Source of the DNA: Alopecurus myosuroides
Lineage: Eukaryota; Streptophyta; Magnoliopsida; Poales; Poaceae
Length of the DNA stretch: 64,000 nt
NCBI GenBank assembly: GCA_028641055.1
Contig: CM054060.1
Coordinates: 205,926,445 to 205,990,444 of the forward strand
Direction of reading: 5' to 3'
Shown here: positions 9,522 through 20,706 of the stretch, one piece after another
Layout: every line of letters begins with the position of its first letter
How positions within the stretch are numbered: position 1 is the stretch's first letter
Translations under genes and position numbers: made by a program
The notes under the pieces: model-generated
The model's database searches: none
Told to the model about the DNA's origin: nothing
Seen by the model: only the letters and a program-made list of their open reading frames with translations

Positions 9522-12500
9522 CTAAGTAATGATAGGGAGTTGCAAGAGCGCCAGCATCCGGTAGCGCCTCTTCAACTCGGAAGCCAGGAGGATCAGGTGC
9601 TCCTTGTCACACTCCTTTGCCAGGTCGGCCCAATGCTGCACAAACAGAAGCATTTTGAAGATCACGTCAGTCGGGTTGTTTGGAAAACGCGACTCGAACG
9701 TCGCTTTGTTACGAATAAGCCAAATCGACCAGCACAACGCGGCGAATAGCACCCAGCTAGTCCGTCGCAGTTGGCTAGGAAGCACAAAGTAGATTGCAAA
9801 AAACTGAGCGAAGTTTGCAGGCCGCCACTCGCAACCTAGAGTATCCCTGATCACACTCCAACCTAGTTTCGGGAGGGCGCACTGGAAAAACATGTGAGAC
9901 CCATCCTCCCTGGCCCCGCACATGGCACATCTACCGTCCGATGGCCCGTGCCTAGCTAACACCTGCATGCTCGAAGGGAGACGGTCCAATGCCAGCTGCC
10001 AAGTGAAGATTTTCACCTTCAGGGGCAGCCTAGCTCCCCAAATCTCCGAGCAAAACGCAACCGAGGCTCCCTTAACCAGCAACCTATAGGCCGAGGCCAC
10101 CGAAAACCTTCCCGAAGGTTCCAGCGCCCAGCTCACCTTGTCCATTCCCACTCCTAAAGAGACCAGACCCACTTCCTCCGCCAGCTGCAACCACAGTGCT
10201 CTGCACTGAGGGTCGAAGGCACGTCTGAACCCAATGCCCTCCCCCTCCGTGCGAAATGCCTCGGCCACGCTCAGATTGGGGTTGTCGCAGATGTCGAACA
10301 GCCTAGAGAAGCGCACCGAGAGCGGGGCCTCTCCAGTCCACCAGTCCCGCCAAAAACACGTTCGGGTCCCATCCTTAATCTCATGGCGGGCACCCAAGGC
10401 AAACAGGTGTTTTATCTTTTGGAGGCTACGCCAAAACTGCGACCCTCCCCTAAAGGGCAAAGCACACAGGTTGGTCGCCTCCGGATACTTGGCCACTATC
10501 AGTTTCTTCCAAAGCGGCTCCCCTTGCTGGTAGAGGCGCCAGATCCATTTCAGCATAAGTGCCTTGTTCATAGACTTGGAACATGTGAGCCCCAGCCCTC
10601 CACATTCCTTAGGTCGGCACAACGCAGCCCAATTAATCATATGGTATTTGCGCTTAGGTCCCGCTCCCTCCCAAAAGAAGCGGGCCCTAACTGAGTCAAA
10701 TTTTGTGTGTACCCCGTCCTGGAGCAAAAATAGCCCCATCGCGAAGGTTGGCAGCGCCTCCAGACAAGCATTAGACAGGATAAGTCTCCCCCCGGAGGAT
10801 AGTAACCTGCCCATCCAAACCTCCACCCGTAGCGAAAGTTTATTGACTAGGAAGTTCCATTGTTCTACTGTAATCTTGCGGTCCGAGATAGGCATCCCCA
10901 GATACATAAAAGGGAACACGCCAAGCTTGCAGTTGAGCATATTGGCGATGCGGTGTTGTTCCTCCGGCTCTCGGTCAAGCACAAATGTCTCGCTTTTGTG
11001 GAAATTTATCTTTAGCCCGGACATGTTCTCAAAGCAAAGTAGAAGGAATTTAAGGTTCGTAATCGCCTTGTCGTCGTTCTGGATCAAAATCAGTGTGTCG
11101 TCAGCGTACTGGAGATGGGTAACCCCCCCAGGGATTAGATGCGGCACCACCCCGGCAATGTGCCCCGCGGCCGCCGCCGCGGCAAGTATGGCTGATAGCG
11201 CATCAACCACAAAATTAAAAAGAAGTGGGGAGAGTGGGTCCCCTTGACGCACTCCCCGCCGGTTCCGGAAAAAAGGGCCTGTTTCTCCATTGATTGTAAT
11301 TGCTGTTTGACCTCCCGCAATCAGCTGCTCAATCCTATGAATGTAGCCCGCAGAGAACCCTTTTCTGCGAAGCACCTCCAGGAGGAAGGACCAGTTGACT
11401 CTATCATAAGCCTTCTCGAAGTCTAGTTTCAGCAGCACACCCCCCAACTTATTCACTCGCAGCTCATGCAGGATTTAGATGAGAGCGAGGGGTCCATCCA
11501 GAATACTCCTACTCTTAATGAAAGCAGTCTGCTGCGGGCTGATGATCCTGTTGGCAATCGCGTCCAGCCGCGTTGCGTAGGCCTTAGAGATGATCTTAAA
11601 GATCACATTAATGAGCGCAATCGGTCGGAATTGTGAGATGAGATCCGCCCCCGGGACCTTCGGTATAAGGGTTAAAACCCCAAAGTTCAGGCGGGAGACG
11701 TCGATTCTACCTAGTACGAAGTCATTGAGCAGGTGCAAGACCCCTAGCTTGCACCCTGGCCAAAACCGTTTGAAGAAGGAGACCGGAAATCCGTCCGGCC
11801 CCGGCGCCGTGTTGGATTTCATGTCTTGCACGATAGAGTCCAGTTCTGTTTCCGAGAAAGTTAGCATCAGTGCCTCATTCTCCGCATCGGACACCTGTGC
11901 CCCCTGTCCCCAGGTTCCGGCCGCCAGGCCCAAGTGGCGTGGGGCAACTGAACCAAGCAGCTCCCGGTAGTACCCGTAGATATGGTCCTGAATCTGCGCC
12001 GGTTCGCTCACCGGCCCGTCCGGGGTTAGGAGGGAGGTGATAAGGCATTTGCGGCGTCTTCCGTTTGCCACTGCATGGAAGTACGCCGTATTGGCGTCCC
12101 CTTGGAGTGCCCAGCGCACCCTCCCCCTTTGTCGCCAGTATTCCTCCTCTATCCTGTAGATCTGAAGGAGTTGCTCCTCAAGGTGGTATCTAAATATCCA
12201 TTCATCATCAGACAACCCAGACTCGTCGGCTTTATTGTCTAACTCCCTGATCTGCTCCAGAATCGAGAGTTTGCTAACTCTCGCCTCCCTTCCCAGGTTT
12301 CTACTCCAGCCTCACAGGAATTGCCGAAGCCCAACACTCATGTGATTCCACCAGTCGACTATGTCTCTGCCTCCCGCGTTCGCCATCAGTCTACCCCACT
12401 GGTGGTTAACCAACTCCTCGAAGCCTTCCACCTCGAACCACCCTAGTTCGAAGAAGAAGCGCTTGCTTTTTACCAAAAGTGCCCCTCCCCCATCGAAGAT

Positions 12501-13184
12501 CAATGGGGTGTGATCAGAGCCAAGGCTCGTTTCCGCTCGTAACCCTGCCAGCGGGAACAGGGCGTCAATCTCCGGGGCCACAAACACTCTATCGAGGATG
12601 CAACGCACTGGGTTGCGTTGTTTATTTTTCCACGTATAACGCGCGCCCGCTCGCGGAACTTCCTTAAGCGCCCACCGGGCAATAGCATCATTGAACATGC
12701 CCACCCTTGGCCAGTTGATGCGATCATTGTTCTTGTCCTGTGCCCCGCGCAGCAGGTTGAAATCTCCCCCCATGAGAATAGGGAAACGGTTGCTCTCCAC
12801 CTTGGCCGAAAGTTCCTCCAAAAAGGCTTGTGAAAGGGCGTGATTGGCAGGACCATAGATTCCCATAATGGTCATCCGCTGTTGGAGGATACGATGCAGG
12901 CAGTTGACACTAAGGAAAAACTGCCCTTTGTCGAAAGATTCGATGTCAAATGCACTATCTTTGAGGCCTAGCAGGATGCCTCCCGAGCGGCCCTCCGCTG
13001 GAAGCCATACCCAGAAGAACTTCTCTCCTGTCTCTATGCTTTGGAGTTCGTGGTCCATAAAGTCCGGCTTGATCGTCTCTTGGAGGAACACCACATCAAT
13101 ATTGTACTTGCACAGGAATTCTTTGAGGAGTTTCCGGCGTCCCGCTCGCCCGAAACCCCTAATGTTCCAAAATAAGATCCGCAT
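9522..13184 (-). pseudogene. LINE ORF2, endonuclease-reverse transcriptase, two in-frame stops
   Basis: One frame of about 1220 codons, broken only by TGA at 12312-12314 and TAG at 11475-11477, with no frameshift. The N-terminal part (13184-12312) is an APE-type endonuclease: NIRGFGR, QET, GGDFN and SDH motifs. The middle is a reverse transcriptase with FRPIALINV, LDFEKAYDRVNW, GVRQGDPLSPLLF and the catalytic YADDT. The C-terminus has the zf-RVT domain (LPLKVKIFTWQL ... CAMCGAREDGSHMFFQC). The protein would nick the target and copy the LINE RNA there. Two point nonsense mutations make this copy inactive, though decay is modest. Starts on the ATG shared with the ORF1 stop. Confidence 0.85.
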
Positions 13185-15118
13185 TAAGACACCGCACCCA
13201 GCGCCCGTGCTTGGCGGGTTACTGGGCGCCGCCCCGGCGGCGCCGCAGATTTGGCTCGTGTACTCCTAGCAACCGGTTGACTCGGCAAGACTGCCTCCGT
13301 CGGGATCGCCGAGGAGGGCGGAGTAGCTTCAAATCCCAGGTCCCCCTCTACCGGCCCTTCTCGGGAAGCCGGCCGCACCGAGGATGCTCGCTTTCTTCCC
13401 GCCGCGCCAGAGCGCGAACTGGCCCCTGCCCTCTCAGAGCACTGAGCCACCACCACGGGAGCCCCTGCCCTAGCAGTTGCTTCGGGGATTTCCTCCCTCG
13501 CTTCCTGGGGGTTGTCACCGTCCCTCGGTTCGACCCCCACCACCAATTCCACCAATTCCTGGGACTTTGCCGCCGCAAGCGCCTCTGCCTCATGCACCTT
13601 GGCCCGCGCACTCGCTAGAGCTGCTTGTGCGAGTTCATTTGTCCTAATCATGGATAAGATCTCCGCTGGCGGCCCCGCGGCCGACGAAAACACAACGCAG
13701 GAGTCGGCCGCGACCGACAGCAGGTGGGAATCGGGTACGTCTTGGAGAATCGCGAAGAGAGGGTCGAGATTCGTACCTGAAGTTGGAGCCTTCGCAGTCG
13801 CGGACGCGTCCTTGCCCGCGGCCTTGCGGATCGCCCGCTCCAGCACCGGCCCCGCCTTGTTCGCCACCTCCCTAGAGCTCTGCCTAATCGTCTCCACCGT
13901 CATGGCCTTGGTACGAACTCCACGAGCCACTGGCGCCTGGAGCTCTTGAATCACTGGCGCCGAGAGGAAAGGGCCCAGCGAAGCAGCCGACGATGGCGCC
14001 GCGCGGGACCCCTCCTGAGAGTCCGCCACCACCGCCTCGGCCACCTCCAAGCCAAGACGGCGCGCAGCCCGGTCTTGGTTCATCTTGCTGCGTCTCTCCT
14101 TGAGGATCAGCGGGAGTTCCCCTGTATCACCACCATCAATCGGCCCCGCCCCAGCCATCCCCTTCTCCTGCACTGCCCTGCCCGAGGATACATCCCCTCC
14201 TCCCGTAGGCGAGGATAGCAGAGCCTCGCTGATGTTGGAGCGCGGGGGCGCCTCGAGTGAAACCTCGGAGCACGCCGCGGTCACAACTTTGCCCAGGGCC
14301 TTGAACACGTCACCGTCCGCCGTCAGGTTTGACCCATATTGCGAAAACATGGTCTCAGGCAGGCGGGGCGGCAAGGTGTCCTCATCTTGAGGAAGGGGCG
14401 CCGCTACACGGAGCGCGGAGGACCCGGCCGCAAGCGTCACCGCCCCCACGGCCATCGAGGGCGGGGCCGAGCCACCCGCGCCCTTGGGGCGAGAACCCGA
14501 TCCGCCTCCATTTTCCGGCAACGAGCTCGCCCGCGCCCGCTCACGCTCCCTCGCCTTCCTACTGTCCCAGTCTTCGTCGTCCTCTGAGCCTGACAGGTCC
14601 CCGGACTGGTCGTCACCATTCTCCTTAGCAGGGGAAGGGGGTGGAGGTGGCGGGGCACCCTTGCCCTTGTCTCCCACCTCCCTCACCACGCGGATCTTGA
14701 ACCCCTCCAGGTTTGCGAACAGAATGATGTGGTCCTTAAGCATAACCGGGACCCTACAACCAAATTTCATGCGAATGGGTGCGTCCCCATCGGACAAGGA
14801 GGCAGTATCCACCTCCAACGGGCTCCCTAGCTCCAGCGTGGCCCCAAGCAGGATCCTCTCGTCCCTAAGTTGTTCCGGTACATCGTACAATTTGACCCAC
14901 ACCACCTCCAAAGTCTCAACTGCCCTCGGATCTCCCACTTGCGCGACCACCACCGCTCGGAACTCCGTGATCGGTAGCAGAAGCCCACCTCCCCTGGTTG
15001 CCATACGGAGCAGTTCTTTCGAGGGGAAGACCAAGGAGAATTCGGTTGCTCCCACTTGTTTCACTTTCCAGTCCCATCCATCATCTACTAGTTCCTTAAA
15101 CTCCTGTTCCGACACCAT
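13184..15118 (-). CDS. LINE ORF1 protein (DUF4283-like nucleic-acid-binding)
   Basis: 644 aa, open throughout. The first 160 residues resemble the N-terminal region of plant LINE ORF1/DUF4283 proteins (...VVWVKLYDVPEQLRDE... style). A long Ala/Pro/Ser-rich, low-complexity tail follows. ORF1 proteins bind LINE RNA and form the RNP used for reverse transcription. The stop overlaps the ORF2 start as TAATG (13186-13182). Eleven codons upstream in the same frame is another ATG, separated by a TAA, so the native start may have been further 5' and the copy may be truncated or mutated there. I cannot see a zinc knuckle. Confidence 0.65.
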   Translation of the reverse strand: MVSEQEFKELVDDGWDWKVKQVGATEFSLVFPSKELLRMATRGGGLLLPITEFRAVVVAQVGDPRAVETLEVVWVKLYDVPEQLRDERILLGATLELGSPLEVDTASLSDGDAPIRMKFGCRVPVMLKDHIILFANLEGFKIRVVREVGDKGKGAPPPPPPSPAKENGDDQSGDLSGSEDDEDWDSRKARERERARASSLPENGGGSGSRPKGAGGSAPPSMAVGAVTLAAGSSALRVAAPLPQDEDTLPPRLPETMFSQYGSNLTADGDVFKALGKVVTAACSEVSLEAPPRSNISEALLSSPTGGGDVSSGRAVQEKGMAGAGPIDGGDTGELPLILKERRSKMNQDRAARRLGLEVAEAVVADSQEGSRAAPSSAASLGPFLSAPVIQELQAPVARGVRTKAMTVETIRQSSREVANKAGPVLERAIRKAAGKDASATAKAPTSGTNLDPLFAILQDVPDSHLLSVAADSCVVFSSAAGPPAEILSMIRTNELAQAALASARAKVHEAEALAAAKSQELVELVVGVEPRDGDNPQEAREEIPEATARAGAPVVVAQCSERAGASSRSGAAGRKRASSVRPASREGPVEGDLGFEATPPSSAIPTEAVLPSQPVARSTRAKSAAPPGRRPVTRQARALGAVS

Positions 15119-15649
15119 CTCCGTGGCTGATTACCCCGCCGACAGCGCCATCTCGCTCCTCCAATCGTGCAGCGCCGCCGGCTGGTACCTGAAGCACCTC
15201 CGCGTCCCCCACCGACGGACCCCGATGCACCTCCCGTTCCTTCGAGTCTCCCGCCACGGCTGTCACCCGGGCCGCCGGTCGCTATGCTGGTGTGCAGGTT
15301 CAGGTCCTCGACCTAGTTGCGGGAGGAGGAGATGCCGGTGTGCCCCATCCCGGCCCAGACTCGCCGTGGAACAGGAAAAGCAGGGCCGGCGTGCCCCATC
15401 CCGGCCAGACTCACCGTGGAAGAAGAAAATAAGGGACGGCGCGATGGGGGCCGGGAGAGCAGGGCGGCCGTATCCCATGCCCAACCGTCTCGATTAGCAC
15501 AGATGGGCGGATGACCCCATCTGCATCCCCGCCAGACGTAGGGGTCCTAGCGCGAGAAGAGCACCGTGTCCCGCAGCTTCCGGCACTCCGTCACTGCCAA
15601 AACCAAATGAAGACGAGAAGAGTTGAGCAAGCGATTCCGGGAGAATTGG
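15119..15649. other. GC-rich LINE leader and/or gene-fragment upstream region
   Basis: Contains a roughly 59-bp imperfect duplication (GTGCCCCATCCCGGCC... near 15340 and 15399), a kind of repeat often seen in LINE 5' UTRs. From about 15.5 kb the sequence probably continues across the Harbinger element to 17677 as upstream sequence of the DUF630 fragment. The exact border is not visible. Confidence 0.4.
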
Positions 15650-17676
15650 GGGCATCTCCAGCCCTTCGGCCCCTCCGTACGCGAGAACTGCCCTTTTTTT
15701 TTTTGGCGGCGGCGTGAAACGGCGCAATTCAGAAAGCTGCGGGGTCGCGTTTCCCAGCCGTGAAACCCATGCCGCCTCCCACACAAATAATTGAAGTTTT
15801 GCCACACAAATAAATAGAGTTTTGCCACACAAATAAATAGTTCAACAATTTAAACAAAATAAATAAATTACACTAGTCATCGTCATCGTCCTCAACATTG
15901 CCATTCCCCTTTTGATCCCACAAATGCTGCACCAGGTCATTCTGCAAAGCATGGTGTGTTCCAGCGTGTCGAATCTCCTGTCGCTTGGTGAGGAAGTCTG
16001 TCCATGATGCCGGCACCCGGTGATCAACAGTTGTAAGAGGGCCCTGCCGGTAGTATGGTGTGCTTGCCTCACTGTCAGGCATCGGGTCATCCCGCTCACT
16101 CTCAATGATCATGTTGTGCAAGATCACACAACACTGCATCACCTCCTACATGTTGGACTTCGACCAAGTCATAGCTGGGTACCAAACAACAGCGAATCGA
16201 GATTGCGGCGCACCAAATGCCCGCTCAACATCCTTCCTGCAAGCCTCCTGGCACTTGGAAAACTAAGCTTTTACGCTTCCTGAGATAGGGTTGGAGATGC
16301 TCTTCACAAATGTTGCCCACTTCGGGTAGATGCCATCTGCAAGATAATACCCCTTTGTATACTGGTGTCCATTGATCTCATAGTTCACAGGGGGGCATGG
16401 TCTTCGACAAGCTCGGCAAAGACATTCGAGCACTGCAAGACATTGATGTCGTTGGGACTTCCAGGCATACCAAAGAATGAATGCCAAATCCATAGATCGT
16501 ACGAAGCCACGGCCTCGAGAACCACCGAGCACTCTCCTTCCTTTCCCTTGTACATCCCCTGCCAGTCAAATGGACAGTTCTTCCATGCCCAATGCATACA
16601 GTCGATACTGCCAAGCATCCTAGGAAAGCCTCTTGCTTCATTCTCTGCGAGGAGACGAGCAGTGTCTGGCGCATTGGGTGATCGCAGGTATATTGGGCCA
16701 AAAACTGCAACCACTGCACGGCAGAACTTGTTCAAGCACTCAAGGGCCGCGGACTCGCTCATGCGCAGGTAGTCATCTTGTGCATCTGCGGGAGCACCGT
16801 ATGCAAGCAACCTCATGGCCATCGTGCACTTATGAATAGAGGTAAAGCCTACCGTGCCGGTGCAGTCCTTCTTCAACTTGAACTAGGTGTCGAACTCCCG
16901 GATGGCATGCATGATCTTGAGGAAGAGCGTGCGTTTCATCCTGAAACGACGCCGGAACACCTTCTCGTCGTTGGTGGGATCCTCGGCGAAGTAGTCGGAG
17001 TAGAGGATGCGGTAGCCCTCGTACCGCTGCCTCGGCTTGCTCTTGCGGCGGCCGGGCTTCGATCCAGCACGCCGCGCCTGGGCGGCCTGGGCCTGCAAGC
17101 CGGCCAGGCAGCTCAGGATCAGCAGGTGTTCCTCGTCGTCGATGGCGGCCTGATATTTCTCGTCGAAGAGCTCGGCGAGCATCTCCTCGGCGTCGGAGTC
17201 CATGGCTCGGACAGAACGTCGAACACCTTGCGAAGGTGGACGCGGCTCGTCGGGCACAACCTCTCCCGCGGCGGAGACGCGAGCAAACGGCGGCGACGCT
17301 GTGGTGGAGCTAGATGGCGGTGGTTTGCCTCGCCGCTCGTGTGTTATGGAGGCCGACGGTGGCGACGTGGGGGGTGGCCGACGGGGTGGCGACGGCGAGG
17401 CGAGCGAGAGGAAAAGCCGAGTCGGGGTGGGGAAAGTGGGGCAAATGGCGCTCCCTCGCCGACAGCGCTGGCCCACGCGCGCTTTTCCTTCCGCCGCCCC
17501 CTCCAAGCCGAACCCAATGGGCTGGGTTCCGCCTCGGTGCGACGGCGCTAATTTCCGCCGAAACGGCGCTATTTCCGGTTATGGGGGGCCGGCTGGTAAA
17601 AAAACGGCGCTTTTCGAGGAAAACGACGCTAATTCGCGTCCTAGGGGGGGCGCTGGGGGGACGACTAGAGATGCCC
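15650..17676 (-). mobile_element. PIF/Harbinger DNA transposon
   Basis: About 2.03 kb bounded by GGGCATCTCCAG at 15650 and its inverted counterpart CTAGAGATGCCC ending at 17676, the typical PIF/Harbinger terminal style. It contains one decayed transposase gene on the minus strand. The expected 3-bp TSD is not clean (TGG left, TTA right). No Myb-like second ORF is present, so this copy would depend on partners for movement even if its transposase were intact. Confidence 0.75.
15873..17202 (-). pseudogene. Harbinger transposase (DDE_Tnp_4), broken
   Basis: Begins at MDSDAEEMLAELFDEKY (17202), a typical plant Harbinger N-terminus, and ends in an acidic tail at 15873. Catalytic regions are visible: first Asp in SIDCMHW, second Asp in GSPNDINVL, and the Glu in [15 protein letters not shown] marks the C-terminal part. 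The frame is broken by TAG at 16883-16885, a one-base shift near 16390, a TAG near 16263 and a TAG just before 16142. The transposase would cut and paste the element at its ends; this copy is dead. Confidence 0.85.
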
Positions 17677-17793
17677 TTAGGACCGGGTGGGTGCCGTGGG
17701 CGGGCCTCACTCCCTCGCGCGCCGTCGCTCACTCGTTCGACCCGATACCGCTGGGCAATGCGGTGAGGAGAGGAGGCGTCGACGGGACCGGAC

Positions 17794-18212
17794 ATGGGGT
17801 GCGCGCAGTCGCGGATCGAGAACGAGGAGGCCGTGGCGCGCTGCAAGGAGCGCCGCCAGTTCATGAAGGCCGCCGTGGTGGCGCGCAACGCCTTCGCGGC
17901 CGCGCACTCCGGAGAGGGCCTCCCCCGGCGCCGCTCGACGAGGAAATGCCGCCGCCGCCTCCCATGGACTCGCTTCCCCCACCCCCGCCGCCGTTGCCGC
18001 ACTTCTCGCCGTCGCCAGGGAAGATCCACCGCTCTATGAGCATGCCCATGCCACCAAAGGCGGAGGCCAGGGACCCGGCCATGCTCCACAGCGACTTCAT
18101 TAGAGAGGAGGATGATGTGGACATGGAGGACGAGGACGACGAGGAGGAAGTCGCGCCGTCTCGCTGCCGCCTACGGAGACGCCGGTGACCCCGCAGCCAC
18201 TGCCGCCTCCCC
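17794..18212 (+). pseudogene. Gene fragment: DUF630/DUF632-family protein, N-terminal part
   Basis: Starts with ATG and [17 protein letters not shown], the myristoylatable N-terminus typical of plant DUF630/DUF632 (bZIP-like) proteins, followed by CKERR and [10 protein letters not shown]. The frame then jumps to another phase, losing the rest of the DUF630 domain. It continues as the family's Pro-rich linker ([18 protein letters not shown]), a HRSMSMP motif and an acidic stretch. DUF632 is absent. The upstream 5' region appears to be included and is split by the Harbinger element. A non-functional transduplicated fragment is most likely. Confidence 0.75.
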
Positions 18213-18490
18213 CTCCGTACTGCTGCCCAACGTGTCGGCCATGTACGAGGCGCACTTCGGGGTGCCCATGAGCGGCGCCGTGCTCAACACAATCAACACG
18301 CGCCTCGACGCGTGCACGGTCTCCGTCCTGCTCCGCCACTCCGGCTCCAAGCTCGTCCTCGTCGACCCTGCTCTACTCCCGGTCCTCGCGTCGTGCTCGT
18401 GGAGGACGCGCACGAGAACTCCCACCCGGCAACGGTAGTGCAGCGGCGCGAACGCCGGCTCGAACGGCATCTGTGCAGCAACGCCGCGGG
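18213..18490 (+). pseudogene. Gene fragment: acyl-activating enzyme (AMP-binding family)
   Basis: Reads SVLLPNVSAMYEAHFGVP, then GAVLNTINTRLDA and VLLRHSGSKLVLVDPALL, characteristic of the N-terminal region of plant acyl-activating enzymes (AAE, acyl-CoA synthetase-like). A deletion follows, with RVVLVEDAHEN resuming in another frame. It is joined directly to the Pro-rich linker of the DUF630 fragment in the same orientation. Only about 90 codons of an enzyme normally over 500 aa, so non-functional. Confidence 0.75.
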
Positions 18491-18559
18491 CTAGTTCCGA
18501 CGGGGCTGAAGAACGGCCGGGCGAAAGAGGGGAGACGAGGAGAGACAAATTTTGGATCA

Positions 18560-19178
18560 CCATTCCTTTCTCTCAATTGTGTGATGCCATCCCACCACAA
18601 GAGAGCATAGCCATCAAATCCAGAAGATGCAAGATTGATCTTCCTCTCCTAAGTGTAATCATGCAATCTCCATAGCTTCTCAATCTTCAATTCCTACATC
18701 AAATATTCTTCAACATCCTCAGAATCACACGTGAGAGAAGGGATAGAAAATTTTGGTTTTCCCAAACAGTCACCCTCCCTATTGTTTTTAGCCATTGGAA
18801 CTCGCCTAGCAGCAAAACCTCCATGACCTCTATGTAAATTGGCTTAGCCATCAGCAAATCAACAGCTACATTAGCATTGGGAGCTCTTTGTTGGACCAAA
18901 GTGGACAAATTTGCAATTTGTCTAGTCATGTTATCCACGACCTCTTGCAAAATTTCAAGAGATTCTTGAGTACCAGATTTTTGTAACTTCACATTCATCT
19001 CTTGCAAATCCTTTCTCAAGATGTCATCATAAGCATCAATTCTTTGCTCAATTCTATTGGCAACTACATCTCGAAATTTTGCGAATTCAGCCCATGTTAT
19101 CACATCATCCGCTTCTCTCTTGCTACTCATCTCCTCAGGCTTCTTACCCTCCAAATCAACACTAGCAGCAGACTCCAT
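18560..19178 (-). pseudogene. Element R gag, truncated
   Basis: Starts MESAASVDLEGKKPEE at 19178, with a coiled-coil-like N-terminal part, and shifts frame near 18740. In the other frame it goes on to GFDGYALLWWDGI, the conserved retrotransposon gag core, until about 18560 where the homology stops. Gag forms the particle that packages element RNA. Closely parallels the gag start of E1 at 24083. Broken by frameshift, at least one internal stop, and the truncating junction. Confidence 0.7.
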
Positions 19179-20693
19179 TTATTAAAGCGTTAGTGAAAAA
19201 AATAACAATGGGTGGTGGTGTTCTCTCACAACTCACTCAAAACCAGCAAATAATAGTGTATCTTATCGTTCCAAAGTGAATAGGATTTACTTACCAACAA
19301 GTAGCTATAATTAAGTGTACCAAGTGTGAGAAGAGAATAACCAGGATATCAGGTATCACAAGACAAAACATGGTATTTGGTGGGGCTTGGTTGGGAATCC
19401 TAACAACACCAAAATAGCAACTCCTATTTACTGTCTAATGTGATAAAAATTCCACTAAAGGAACACACTCACTCTGGGAGACAAATGTGGCTAGCAATTA
19501 TATGGTAGAGTTATTGCAAGCACTAGAAAGACACTAGAAAAAGCTCAAGAAAACAGGCACAAGATTGCTCAAGTAATGCCTACAAAATCAACCAAGATGA
19601 TATGTATCAAGCTCCACCAGTGAAAACAATAATGGCTTGGCCTCTTTGCTATTTTCCCTTTCTTTTTCTTTTTTAATACTTTTTCTCTTTTCTATTTTTT
19701 ATACTTTTTCAATGGCCTTTGTATGAACTAGGAGCAATATGTAAGTGAAAACAGATATATGAACACAAATATGATCAAATGAGCAGCCTGTTAGAGCAGT
19801 AAAAAACAACTAGTCTTTGGGTAGGTTCCTAGAAATTTGCTGTAGATAGGCTGTAGCTAGGCTTAACAAAGATCAGACTAGAATTCCTATAGATAAAAAC
19901 AGGGAGAAAACAAAAGAAAACTAGTGAATACAGCGAGAAAATACTCACGGCAGAAAACTGATCTTTTTTGTACCGTACGGCAGCGAAAACACGCAGAAAA
20001 TTCTGCCGGGCAGAAGCTAGTGCATGGGCGTATGGTGGTGTTGTGTGCGCGGCAGCAAATTCGGAGGAAGCGGTGCCAGGCAGAGTCGGAATCCGAATAG
20101 AGCTAGGAACGCACGCGTGTGGAAGCGAAAACAACAGGAAACCGTGCCGGGGAGGGAATCCGATAGCAACTAGGAGCGCTAGCGGCAGGAAAACGTGCAA
20201 ATATCTTCCGGGTAGAAAACAGATTTGAATCCGAGTGAAGCAAGGAACCCGAGAGCAAATTGGAGAGAAATTTTCGTGGTAGAAAATACTTTCCCACGAC
20301 AGAAAACAACTCGAGGAAAAAATTAACTCGTGTGGCAAATTGTAGGTGATGTTCTTCTGAGAAATTTAGCAAGTATCAAGAAGAACTCGAGTAGGAAACA
20401 AATTGTGGTTGTTTTCTCCAGAACTAATAAGCCCAACACATGGATAACAGGCTATTTTTTGTGAGATTTTCGATATAGATTGAAACAAAAGATGAACCCT
20501 AACCCTAAGTAGAAAAACTAAAAACAGAAAACAGGAACGTAAATCAACAGAAAACAATAACAAGAGTAGCAATTTGGTGTTGATCTAGGCTCTGGCACAA
20601 ACTAAGCCTGATATTTTTGTATGGATTTTCCTGGATAGGTAATAAAAACAACTAACTACAAGATGGAATTATCCCACTGAGTAAACCCGAGAA
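19179..20693 (-). other. Element R leader, non-coding
   Basis: Sequence between primer-binding site and gag. It is similar in content to the E1 leader (22564-24082), including a TTTTCTTTTT-rich stretch. ORFs here are short and not convincing. Confidence 0.5.
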
Positions 20694-20703
20694 TCTGATA
20701 CCA
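20694..20703 (-). other. Element R primer-binding site
   Basis: TGGTATCAGA on the minus strand, complementary to the 3' end of initiator tRNA-Met, three bases after the LTR end at 20707. Confidence 0.8.
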
Positions 20704-20706
20704 AGA

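Larger units (their letters stand above)
9349..15118 (-). mobile_element. LINE (L1-type non-LTR retrotransposon)
   Basis: On the minus strand: ORF1, then ORF2 with endonuclease, reverse transcriptase and zinc finger, a short 3' UTR, and a terminal run of ten A (plus-strand T at 9349-9358). The 5' limit is unclear and could lie up to 15.6 kb. I could not find a copy of the sequence preceding the poly-A (TTGTACAGTAC) at the 5' side, so the TSD is missing or the 5' junction is rearranged. Confidence 0.85.

Noticed and set aside
14484..15497. 337-codon plus-strand ORF, and other plus-strand ORFs between 10.2 and 15.7 kb
   Set aside because: GC-rich shadow frames opposite LINE ORF1 and ORF2; composition follows the antisense codons.
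17310..18089. Minus-strand ORF of 259 codons over the gene-fragment block
   Set aside because: Antisense shadow of GC-rich DUF630 coding sequence and the Harbinger end.
18440..18495. Possible Helitron 3' end (CCGCGGGCTAG followed by T) after the AAE fragment
   Set aside because: Only a 6-bp palindrome, no proper hairpin at the expected distance, and no matching TC 5' end seen.
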